Part shown: piece after piece, positions 35,308 through 43,173 of the stretch
Layout of the letters: every line of letters begins with the position of its first letter
How positions within the stretch are numbered: position 1 is the first letter of the stretch
DNA from: Bacillus horti
Lineage (GTDB): Bacteria > Bacillota > Bacilli > Caldalkalibacillales > JCM-10596
Direction: 5' to 3'
Length of the DNA: 61,325 bases
NCBI RefSeq assembly: GCF_030813115.1
Contig: NZ_JAUSTY010000025.1
Coordinates: forward strand, 1 to 61,325
Notes under the pieces: model-generated
Told to the model about the DNA's origin: nothing
Database searches by the model: none
The model's input: the letters and a program-made list of their open reading frames with translations, nothing else
Position numbers and translations under genes: made by a program

Positions 35308-36501
35308 TTAATTTGTTAAAGGTTTCTCTTTATATTCCTCAACCCAATATTCATAATACGGGTTTTCCCATTTAGTCCCATCATAATACTCAACCTCTTT
35401 AACACAAGCAAGAACAGTTTTTATACCATGAGACTTATCAACTTCCCAGCCGTTATCTTTGCCGAATGTAGCATTTGATATAATATTTACATTATCAGCC
35501 ATACCGATAAATTCAAAGGAGGAATTACCAAATCTCCGTTCAATTTTTACTGGCAATCCATTTGTATCAAATCCTAACATTGATACTAGCATACTTTTAA
35601 CTGTTTTATCTGTATTATTATGTACAATTACTTGTATCATATCTGGATATAGTGATTTGTATTCCGTACTCTGAATTACTATACCAGCCGACTGAACTTC
35701 AACTTCTTGTTGTGTTCTTGTCTCCTCCATTTTCTCTCTTCTCTCAGCGATCAACTTTTCCTCATTCTGTTTCTCAAATACAGTTCTCTTGGCTTCAAGA
35801 TCAGAATCACCTGGAATAATTTTCAATGCATCATTCAGCAAATCAATTGCTTCAGTATAATTAAGCTCAGAAGCCTTCTGTTCACTCTCGGTTAATACAG
35901 TAATCTTATATTCATTTGATTTATCTTTAATTAAATCTTGAGCCCTAGAGTAATTTTCATCTTCTTCTACAACTTTCTTATATTCTACTAAAGCATCTTT
36001 AATATTATTGTTTTTTAATAGTTCTTCACCTGTTTGAAAGGCAGTCCTAGAATTGTTTAGTTTGTTAATATAAGATAGTAAAGCACTTACCTCTGATTTA
36101 AGAAGTTCCGTTTTTTGTATAGTTTCCAGTTTTGTAGTTGTAGAACTGTAGTCATTTTCACCTGCAATAAATCTTTTCTTAATATCTTCTAAGTCCTCTT
36201 TAAGTATTACTTCTAAGTCCTTTTCTTTCTGTAAATTTCCTTGTATCTCATTTTCATAAATTTCATTTGCTTCTACATAGTTGTTTACTTGAATTGCTTT
36301 TTGGAATTGAGAGATAGGATTATTACCAATTAGTAAAAATAGTATCAGTCCTATAAGAATTAACCCACCTATACTAGGAATGATTAATTTAAGATTTGGC
36401 TTGAACAGATGATTTTTCTTTTCAGATAAATTTGCCCCACATTTGTTGCAGAAAATACTTCCATCTTGCAATTCAGCATTACATTTTTTACAAATAATCA
36501 A
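35308..36501 (-). CDS. Zinc-ribbon membrane protein with helical repeats and a C-terminal beta domain
   Basis: The 397-residue protein begins with a zinc ribbon 'CKKCNAELQDGSIFCNKCG' (four Cys), then a single membrane helix (about 36-60). A long helical, TPR-like and coiled region (60-260) follows, and then a beta domain resembling DUF5780 ('VQVIVHNNTDKTVKSM'-type strands). Such proteins are common near mobile or defence regions in Firmicutes. They place the zinc ribbon in the cytoplasm and the C-terminus outside. Function unknown. It is the last chromosomal gene before the tRNA attachment site. Confidence 0.7.
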   Translation of the reverse strand: MIICKKCNAELQDGSIFCNKCGANLSEKKNHLFKPNLKLIIPSIGGLILIGLILFLLIGNNPISQFQKAIQVNNYVEANEIYENEIQGNLQKEKDLEVILKEDLEDIKKRFIAGENDYSSTTTKLETIQKTELLKSEVSALLSYINKLNNSRTAFQTGEELLKNNNIKDALVEYKKVVEEDENYSRAQDLIKDKSNEYKITVLTESEQKASELNYTEAIDLLNDALKIIPGDSDLEAKRTVFEKQNEEKLIAERREKMEETRTQQEVEVQSAGIVIQSTEYKSLYPDMIQVIVHNNTDKTVKSMLVSMLGFDTNGLPVKIERRFGNSSFEFIGMADNVNIISNATFGKDNGWEVDKSHGIKTVLACVKEVEYYDGTKWENPYYEYWVEEYKEKPLTN

Positions 36502-36742
36502 ATCTTTCCCCCCAAATATTTAAATATTTATTAGTTAAATTTTACTATAGAGATAGGTATATTGTCTCTAAATACGTGAAAATTTTTCCAAAAAAACATT
36601 AAAAAGAAAAGTACTTGATTAGAGCACCTTTTTACTCATCTTTTTCTTCATTTTCTTCTTTATGTTCATTTTCATTCTATTTCTTTTCTATTTTAATTTT
36701 CCTTTTATTTTGAGTTTCATTATAAAATCCTATTACAGCTAA

Positions 36743-36772
36743 TTGACAATGTAATGTCGTTAATGCTATATT
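36743..36772 (+). promoter_or_regulatory. Promoter of tRNA-Val
   Basis: TTGACA (36743-36748), an 18-nt spacer and TATATT (36767-36772) lie 15 bp before the tRNA. Confidence 0.75.
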
Positions 36773-36786
36773 TTTATATGTTACCT

Positions 36787-36861
36787 GACTCGGTAGCTCA
36801 GTGGGAGAGCACCATCTTGACAGGGTGGGGGTCGCTGGTTCGAACCCAGTCCGAGTCACCA
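36787..36861 (+). tRNA. tRNA-Val (anticodon GAC)
   Basis: A full 75-nt cloverleaf: acceptor GACTCGG pairs with CCGAGTC, the anticodon arm is CCATC-TTGACAG-GGTGG with anticodon GAC, the T arm contains GGTTCGAACCC, and CCA is encoded. The 3' half is the left attachment site of the element. Its transcription terminator now lies 15.8 kb away, at 52687. Confidence 0.95.
36815..36861 (+). repeat. Left attachment site (attL)
   Basis: The 47-nt 3' part of tRNA-Val, from TCTTGACAGG to the CCA, recurs at 52616-52662 with a single difference (A36854 versus G52655). Confidence 0.92.
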
Positions 36862-36980
36862 AATAAGGGAATATCACATATTAATTACTTTCCTGTAAAA
36901 GTGGTTAAGGTGAATTACATAATTATCTTATAAGACTACTTTCTAATTTAAATGAAAATTTAAGTTAGGGGTGGTCTTTT

Positions 36981-37892
36981 TTGCATTTGAAATTTGGTAT
37001 AGATGAGTTTATTAATGAGCGAAAATTCATGAATGTTTCAGAGCATACCATTAGGCGGTATGAGCAACAGTTTAATCAATTTAACAACTATATGACTGAA
37101 AATGAAGTTATCAATGTAGAAGAAGTTACTTCAAATCATGTTAAATCCTTTTTGATGAATTTTCAAAATGATGCACCATCAACTAGGAATAGCAGAATCA
37201 GAACGCTTAAATCCTTCTTCAATTTTATGTTCTCATGTGAAGTCATTATAGAAGCAAAGAACCCCATGAAGAAAATCTCTTATGTTCGTGAAGATGTTCA
37301 AATTGAAGTATTTTCAGATGAGCAAATTAGACAGATGTTAGCCTATTACAGACGATTAAAAGGCAGAGATAAATCATTTTTTGCTTATCGTGATCATACA
37401 ATTATTATATTTCTGCTTGCTACAGGTGTACGATTAGGGGAAATGTGTAATCTCAAGTGGTCTGATGTAGATTTAGATACTGGTACTATTGTTGTTTTTG
37501 GTAAAAAGAGACAGTCAAGAAGTATCCCTATCACTGACAAATTAACAAAGGAACTACTTGCATACAAACACTATGTAGATAATCATTTCAGATTCGAACC
37601 ACAATATGTATTCACTAATTCACTCAACCATAAGATGACAACAAGTGCTGGTAAGCAAATATTTCAGCGTTTAAAGGCTATAATGAACTTTAAAAATTGC
37701 AGATTGTCGGCACACACCTTCCGTCACTCATTTGCTCACCGATGTCTAATGGCTGGTATGGATGTATTTACATTACAAAAATTACTTGGTCACTCTAAAC
37801 TCGATATGACTATGCGTTATGTAGCCTTGTGGGGTACGGCATTGAGAGATCAAGCAGAAAAATACAGCCCATTAAATTCATTGGACATTTAA
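36981..37892 (+). CDS. int: Tyrosine recombinase/integrase
   Basis: The 303-residue protein has an N-terminal SAM-like core-binding domain (residues 1-90) and a catalytic domain with the full set of active residues: Arg in 'LATGVRLGEMCNLKW', Lys in 'VFGKKRQSRSIPI', HxxR in 'SAHTFRHSFAHR', His in 'LLGHSKLDMT' and the Tyr nucleophile in 'MRYVAL'. It recombines attP with the tRNA-Val site. TTG at 36981 is the first start; the ATG of 'MNVSEHTIRRY' is an alternative. No terminator separates it from the tRNA, so it is probably read from the tRNA promoter when integrated. Confidence 0.93.
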   Translation: MHLKFGIDEFINERKFMNVSEHTIRRYEQQFNQFNNYMTENEVINVEEVTSNHVKSFLMNFQNDAPSTRNSRIRTLKSFFNFMFSCEVIIEAKNPMKKISYVREDVQIEVFSDEQIRQMLAYYRRLKGRDKSFFAYRDHTIIIFLLATGVRLGEMCNLKWSDVDLDTGTIVVFGKKRQSRSIPITDKLTKELLAYKHYVDNHFRFEPQYVFTNSLNHKMTTSAGKQIFQRLKAIMNFKNCRLSAHTFRHSFAHRCLMAGMDVFTLQKLLGHSKLDMTMRYVALWGTALRDQAEKYSPLNSLDI

Positions 37893-37905
37893 GGAGGAAT
37901 GTACT

Positions 37906-38148
37906 ATGTCAAACTACTCTAGTCGTACCGTTTTTCTAGCCATGCAGGATAAAGAAACTGCTGAAAACCTTGTTAAAATTACGCACCGTACAACACAATT
38001 ACAACGTGATTTACTGGTTCATCGTCATAACCTATCTGATTCATCTAAGAGTGTAATTCAGAAGCAGATTCGTTTGTTAAAACTACAACGTGACTATATC
38101 TTATCGTTTTTTGATGGAACTCAAACAGAAAAAATGGAGGTAATTTGA
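37906..38148 (+). CDS. Satellite protein of 80 residues, unknown
   Basis: A helical, basic protein with a central 'QLQRDLLVHRHNL' and 'QIRLLKLQRDYILSFFDG'. It begins 13 bp after the integrase stop with AAGGAGG, in one operon with integrase and the next gene. An accessory role in excision or copy control is possible from position only. Confidence 0.6.
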   Translation: MSNYSSRTVFLAMQDKETAENLVKITHRTTQLQRDLLVHRHNLSDSSKSVIQKQIRLLKLQRDYILSFFDGTQTEKMEVI

Positions 38149-38149
38149 A

Positions 38150-38356
38150 ATGTCTAATATTGAAGGTTACGGAACTATTACATTTGCAGTATCAACAAAT
38201 GCCGAGGGTAAAGTGGTAACTGAAGCACTAGAAATTATTGTTCATCGTTTTGAAAAGTGGTGTGAAGAACAATCACTTAAAGATTCAGATATTAAAATCC
38301 ACGATTATGATGTGTCAGTAGAGCAATTCTTTGATAATGACGAAGATGAGAGTTAA
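38150..38356 (+). CDS. Satellite protein of 68 residues, unknown
   Basis: An acidic protein that starts 'MSNIEGYGTITFAVSTNAEG' and ends with an Asp/Glu tail. Its ribosome site (ATGGAGG) lies within the end of the preceding gene. A strong terminator closes this three-gene operon directly after it. Confidence 0.6.
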   Translation: MSNIEGYGTITFAVSTNAEGKVVTEALEIIVHRFEKWCEEQSLKDSDIKIHDYDVSVEQFFDNDEDES

Positions 38357-38362
38357 AAGTGA

Positions 38363-38387
38363 GCAGGATTAACTTCCTGCTTTTTTA
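38363..38387 (+). terminator. Terminator closing the integrase operon
   Basis: GCAGGA-TTAACT-TCCTGC is followed by TTTTTTATTT. It insulates the non-coding array from integrase transcription. Confidence 0.85.
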
Positions 38388-38816
38388 TTTTGGCATAAAA
38401 TAAAGAACAATCCCATGATGTCGTGTGAAGTTTTAGAGACCCCTCTTTTCTCTTACTCCTGCAACGCTTCCCTTAATTTTTGATTTTCTTGTTACTAATG
38501 ATAAAGAAAACAAACTAGCGAAAACGAACACAGGTGATAGAAAACGGTTCAATAGATTTACCTCTATATCAACGTTTATTCCACATTCTTTTAAAAAGAG
38601 ATAATAGTCTTTTAGGGAAAGAGAGTAAATACTACTACCTATTCGAAAGAGTTACTATATCCTTACTGCCCCAATGCTTTACAGCATTTCTGTTTTTTCT
38701 GTTACTAATGGTAAAGACAGCGTGATCTAAGTCGACGTTTAGAAAACGCTCGTATCCCTTGATATAACTGAGTTCTTAAGAGATTGCACCTATCTAATAA
38801 TATATCTAAATGAGTA

Positions 38817-38836
38817 CAATCCCTTATGTACCAACG
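38817..38836. repeat. 20-bp inverted repeat, left arm
   Basis: CAATCCCTTATGTACCAACG is the exact reverse complement of 39738-39757. The two arms lie in the second and last units of the array. Confidence 0.85.
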
Positions 38837-39230
38837 AATTCCGCCATTTTTCCTTAATGGTGTTTAAAGGGGAGTATTAGCAATAATTAATGTAACGGTA
38901 TTTGAAAATCCTACATCTCAACTCCCACATAGGATTACGGCATTTTTAGTTTTTCTGTTACTAATGATTAGAAGTCAACTTCCAATTTGGATTTTGTTTT
39001 TCCTGTTACTAATGATATAGAAATACAATTCCTCGATAAAATGAACCACCTAACAATATATGTACATGGATACAATATTGATACGGCAAGGTTTAAGCCA
39101 CATTTCAATCGAGGGAGATAATAGTCTTTTAGGGAAAGAGTCACTAGCGAAAATGAGACAGGGTGAGTTACTAAGTCTCACAAGGGATTACAGCGTTTTT
39201 AATTTTCTTGTTACTAATGATATAGAAATT

Positions 39231-39258
39231 TTGAAATAGAACATGTTTAAAATATAGT
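39231..39258 (+). promoter_or_regulatory. Possible promoter inside array unit 5
   Basis: TTGAAA, 16 nt and TATAGT lie just downstream of a box A. It is the only good sigma-A-like site I found inside the array. Confidence 0.4.
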
Positions 39259-39737
39259 GCTGTAGGACGATCCTATATACGGCAATGGTTGAGTCGTTTT
39301 TCTACTATAAATCGATAATAGCCTTTAAGGGAAAGTATAGAAATAGCACTGTGTATATTCAGAACAACTCGATCACTCATACTCTCACAAGGTCTTACAG
39401 CATTTTTAGTTTTTCTGTTACTAATGGTAAGGAAGTGTAACGCAGAATAACATCATGAACTATTCTAGTACTTCTGTGACCTCTTATACACCAATACATA
39501 TAGAGGCTTCATTGAATTTTGAGATAATCGTCTTTTAGGGAAATATCATCAAAAATAATATTTTGAAGTTTGGCGAACCCGTAATCCAAACTCCCACAAG
39601 GGTTTACAGCATTTTTAGTTTTTCTGTTACTAATGGTAGAGAAAAACTAGCGGTTTAGAAAAAACCACAAACCCTTGATACACAAGGGATGAGTCTCCTT
39701 TCGCTCTCATAAATTTTATCTAGAAACCACTGTTAAG

Positions 39738-39757
39738 CGTTGGTACATAAGGGATTG
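39738..39757. repeat. 20-bp inverted repeat, right arm
   Basis: Exact complement of 38817-38836. A looser direct copy of its GGTACATAAGGGATTG core, GATACACAAGGGATGAG, lies about 60 bp upstream. Confidence 0.85.
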
Positions 39758-39870
39758 AAGGGAATATTTCTTAATAGTATTTAAGGGGACTAAAGTATAC
39801 CCTGCCAAAAAACTATAATTATCATCGGACTTATCACTATATTTTATACAGGGGTATTTATTTAACTATG

Positions 39871-40049
39871 TTGACAAAATAAATGAATACAAACCAATAA
39901 TTTCACTTTAAGAATTGAGGAGACATTTTTCATTAGTCATATTGCTTGCAGTAATACTAATGAAGGGTATCTCCCCTTCTCTGTACATAGTTTCATCAAA
40001 TTTATTACCTCCATTTTCTGTGAGCAGATATAATGTCTGCTCTTTTTTT
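39871..40049 (+). promoter_or_regulatory. Attenuator-like leader and terminator before the head operon
   Basis: A TTGACA at 39871 with a weak AATAAT 19 nt later may start a short RNA. Hairpin 1 is TTCATTAGT with ACTAATGAA (39929-39964). Hairpin 2 is GAAGGG with CCCTTC (39962-39979); it shares GAA with hairpin 1, so the two exclude each other. A strong terminator follows: GAGCAGA-TATAATG-TCTGCTC and seven T (40022-40049). Hairpin 1 contains TACTAATG, the core of array box A. The first head-operon gene begins 43 bp after the terminator. Confidence 0.55.
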
Positions 40050-40091
40050 GTTTCTTTTTTACTCATCATTTTGAATCAGGAGGTGGATTAA

Positions 40092-40298
40092 ATGGATGTT
40101 GGAGGTATTCCAATTGAGATGATAATCTCGCAAGGGATTTTTGCTATCTTGTTTGTCTGGCTCTTTGCTGATAGTCGTAAAGAATCTAAGCAACGAGAAG
40201 CAAAGTTGCTAGATCAAATTAACAAGCAAAATCAATCACAGGACAGAATTGTCCAAGCCATTGAACGATTGGAAAAGCAAATTACTGCTTTACAATAA
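40092..40298 (+). CDS. BhlA/UviB-like holin
   Basis: The 68-residue protein has one N-terminal membrane helix ('MIISQGIFAILFVWLFAD') and a charged coiled C-terminus, the plan of BhlA/UviB bacteriocin-associated holins. RBS GGAGGTGG. It leads the head operon. No endolysin gene is present in the element, so it may help the helper's lysis or serve another membrane task. Confidence 0.75.
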   Translation: MDVGGIPIEMIISQGIFAILFVWLFADSRKESKQREAKLLDQINKQNQSQDRIVQAIERLEKQITALQ

Positions 40299-40329
40299 AC
40301 AAATAATAATAATTGGAGGTAATTAACAA

Positions 40330-40755
40330 ATGTCAGATCAAGTATTCACACAGGAACAAGTCGATGATTTGTTGCAACAAGAACGCACAAAATGGAATGA
40401 TGAAGTCTTAAATCCATTGGTGACTGAACGTGATAGCCTATTACAGTTTAAGCCAAAGGATTTAACAGATGAGGAAAAGGCAATCCAAATTAAACAGCAA
40501 GAGTTATTTAAAAAAGAAGTGTCTCTTGAATTGAAGTCAGCAGGACTCGAAAAGTTTGCTGATTTTTTTGTTGTTGAGAGTGTAGATGATTTAAAGGGAA
40601 AGATGAGTGCTTTTCAATCACTACTTGGTGAAATGAAAATAGACAACTCATATAAGCCAAATGATCATAAGCACACAGATCCATATTCAAAGTTTGAGAA
40701 AGATGGAAATACGGTTGGTATGATTGGCAGCAAGTTATCTAAAATTTTTAAATAA
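40330..40755 (+). CDS. Phage capsid scaffolding protein (DUF4355-like)
   Basis: The 141-residue, Glu/Lys-rich helical protein begins 'MSDQVFTQEQVDDLLQQER', a common opening of DUF4355 scaffolds, and has a basic C-terminal tail ('MIGSKLSKIFK') of the kind that binds capsid protein. It directs procapsid assembly and is then released. It lies 21 bp before the major capsid gene. Confidence 0.8.
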   Translation: MSDQVFTQEQVDDLLQQERTKWNDEVLNPLVTERDSLLQFKPKDLTDEEKAIQIKQQELFKKEVSLELKSAGLEKFADFFVVESVDDLKGKMSAFQSLLGEMKIDNSYKPNDHKHTDPYSKFEKDGNTVGMIGSKLSKIFK

Positions 40756-40776
40756 AAAACTATAGGGGGAAATTAT

Positions 40777-41646
40777 ATGTTTAAATCAACTAATTTTACG
40801 GATGCTGAGAGTATTTCATTGGCAAAAGAGATTGCACTAATTGGTGTACAAGCAACTCCATTAACTTCAATGTTGATGGCAAAAGGAAACATTGAGAAAG
40901 CGCTTAGTACAGTTTATTCATTCAGAGAAAAGACATTGGACAACACAGAAGATTTAAGTGCAGTGGAAGGTGCAGACACTACAGAGTTCTTCGAAACTGC
41001 AAGAGCAGAATTAAACAACATTCTGGAGATTTTCAAAAAGGGTGCAAGTATTTCTGGAACGGCTTTATCCATGAAATCTAATCAATTTGCAGAGGAAGTT
41101 AATGACCGTCTGCTTGAGTTAAAAATTAATATTGAGAAAAAATTAATCAATGGGCTTAGAAATGATGGTTCTACTACTCCATTTAAACGTCAATTGAGTG
41201 GATTAATTCAATTTGCTGATTCATCTAACGCAGTAGATGTGACTGGTGATGTTACAGAAGAACACGTTAAAGAGGTTATGCGTAATCTTTGGAATCAAGA
41301 CCTTGCTGAAGGTTCGTTCTATGCACTTGTAGGGGCAGACATTAAGGAGCAAATTGATACTATCTATAAAGACCGTTACTCTTACCAACATAAGACAAAT
41401 TCATTCGGTTTAATTGTAGATGAAATAGCAACAAATTATGGAAATTTACAGTTTGTTCTATCTAAACATGTACCTGCTGATAAGATGGTTGTATTTAATG
41501 ATGCTTATGTTGATCTTGTATATCTTCGTGAGCCACACTTTGAGCCGTTAGCAAAAACGGGTGACTCTATTAAAGGTCATGTTATTGCTGAAGCAACTTT
41601 AAAAGTAGGTTCTCCTAAAGGTGTAGCAGTAGTAACCGTTGCTTAA
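40777..41646 (+). CDS. Major capsid protein (SU10/DUF5309-like, HK97 fold)
   Basis: The 289-residue protein matches the SU10/DUF5309 capsid pattern: an N-terminal arm with 'FREKTLDN', the segment 'RAELNNILEIFKKGASISGTA' (read in parts), a spine helix 'EEVNDRLLELKINIEKKLING', and C-terminal beta strands ending 'GHVIAEATLKVGSPKG'. It forms the icosahedral shell. No maturation protease gene is seen, as in other scaffold-dependent systems. The smaller genome predicts a small capsid. A terminator follows. Confidence 0.85.
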   Translation: MFKSTNFTDAESISLAKEIALIGVQATPLTSMLMAKGNIEKALSTVYSFREKTLDNTEDLSAVEGADTTEFFETARAELNNILEIFKKGASISGTALSMKSNQFAEEVNDRLLELKINIEKKLINGLRNDGSTTPFKRQLSGLIQFADSSNAVDVTGDVTEEHVKEVMRNLWNQDLAEGSFYALVGADIKEQIDTIYKDRYSYQHKTNSFGLIVDEIATNYGNLQFVLSKHVPADKMVVFNDAYVDLVYLREPHFEPLAKTGDSIKGHVIAEATLKVGSPKGVAVVTVA

Positions 41647-41657
41647 TTTATAGGCTA

Positions 41658-41690
41658 AGAGATGGGTAAATTCTTACCTGTCTCTTTTTT
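41658..41690 (+). terminator. Terminator after the capsid gene
   Basis: AGAGATGGGTAA pairs with TTACCTGTCTCT (one internal mismatch pair) and is followed by seven T. Confidence 0.8.
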
Positions 41691-41722
41691 TATTCATAAT
41701 TCTGAAAGGAAGGTTAAAGAAA

Positions 41723-41911
41723 GTGGAGTTAATGGATTTGAAACAGAGAGAAATATACACAATAAAACGTAAACGCAAAAAGATACGTTTAACACAGATA
41801 GCCAAAGTAATCGGATGTAGTCAGTCCCTTCTATCTCGATTTGAAATGGGAGAAACAGGCCTACATCCAGACAAGTTAGAAAAATATCAAACTTATATTG
41901 ATAACGAATAA
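41723..41911 (+). CDS. Small XRE-like DNA-binding protein
   Basis: The 62-residue protein is a single helix-turn-helix ('LTQIAKVIGCSQSLLSRFEMGETG'). It is the only recognisable DNA-binding regulator of the element. It is not divergent from any gene, unlike Stl or CI-type switches. It could regulate the replication module through the small dyads in 41950-42060. Confidence 0.7.
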   Translation: MELMDLKQREIYTIKRKRKKIRLTQIAKVIGCSQSLLSRFEMGETGLHPDKLEKYQTYIDNE

Positions 41912-41949
41912 ATAATAACGAAAGGTCGGTGAAAAAGTGAAAGTAGTAA

Positions 41950-42065
41950 TAAATTCGTCATGACCACTTCCTTCTTTTAATGGTCAGTCATAAAGGATAA
42001 TGACTGATGGAGAAAAAGGAGGAATCTGGTCGTCAAATATGACGGTTAGAGGATAAGGATTTATA
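41950..42065. promoter_or_regulatory. Cluster of short dyads before the replication module
   Basis: In the 194-bp gap 41912-42105: TGACCA...TGGTCA (41962-41987), CAGTCAT-7 nt-ATGACTG (about 41986-42007) and CGTCA-AATA-TGACG (about 42032-42045). These are candidate operators for the XRE-like protein encoded just upstream. Confidence 0.4.
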
Positions 42066-42102
42066 AAGTTGAAGGTAGTGGGAGAGTTTCCTCTTTCGCT
42101 AA

Positions 42103-42918
<816 letters not shown>

Positions 42919-42971
42919 AAGGGTGGGAATTTTCCTGCCCTCTTTCACTTTAATAATTGGAGGAACAAACA

Positions 42972-43166
42972 ATGAATCAATCTATAGAACAGCCATTTTT
43001 AACTTATATCGTAAGATCACAGCGGTTAGCAGGTTTTTTAATGATGCAAGGTTTTAAGTTACATGCTTTAAAAGAATCCGATTGTGGCAGCGGTAGGAAT
43101 GTTTTCTTCTTTACTAAAAGTCAGGATTTACTCAATAGAATTGAGGATTATAGGAAATTAAAATAA
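42972..43166 (+). CDS. DUF5659 domain protein
   Basis: The 64-residue protein ('FLTYIVRSQRLAGFLMMQGF' followed by 'GSGRNVFFFTKSQ') matches DUF5659, common in Firmicute phages and plasmids beside replication genes. I start at the ATG at 42972 behind TTGGAGG; a TTG at 42957 would fall inside the ribosome site. Function unknown. Confidence 0.75.
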   Translation: MNQSIEQPFLTYIVRSQRLAGFLMMQGFKLHALKESDCGSGRNVFFFTKSQDLLNRIEDYRKLK

Positions 43167-43173
43167 AAGGGGA

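Larger units (their letters stand above)
38449..39800. repeat. Non-coding array of ~207-bp units with two conserved boxes
   Basis: Box A ends in GTTACTAATG(A/G)TA and is preceded by TTACAGCATTTTTAGTTTTT-like sequence. Its GTTACTAATG core starts at 38491, 38701, 38957, 39005, 39210, 39417 and 39626, giving steps of 210, 256, 48, 205, 207 and 209. Box B, GATAATAGTCTTTTAGGGAA and variants, lies at 38600, 38854, 39117, 39314, 39523 and 39771, about 105-150 bp after each box A except the short third unit. Sequence between boxes is variable but often holds a short hairpin, for example CCCTT-GATACAC-AAGGG in the last unit. No ORF crosses the array convincingly. Confidence 0.85.

Noticed and set aside
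36677-36877. A 66-residue leftward frame reading 'TRTGFEPATPTLSRWCSPTELP'.
   Set aside because: This is the well-known false protein made by translating the antisense of a tRNA 3' half.
38534-38725. A 63-residue frame inside the non-coding array.
   Set aside because: It crosses a unit boundary, has no ribosome site and is not kept in the other units.
38449-39800. CRISPR array.
   Set aside because: Repeat boxes are too far apart (about 207 bp), imperfect and of two kinds, and no cas gene is present.
38449-39800. Type III toxin-antitoxin RNA repeats (ToxI-like).
   Set aside because: ToxI units are about 36 nt and precede a toxN-type endoribonuclease; neither feature is present.
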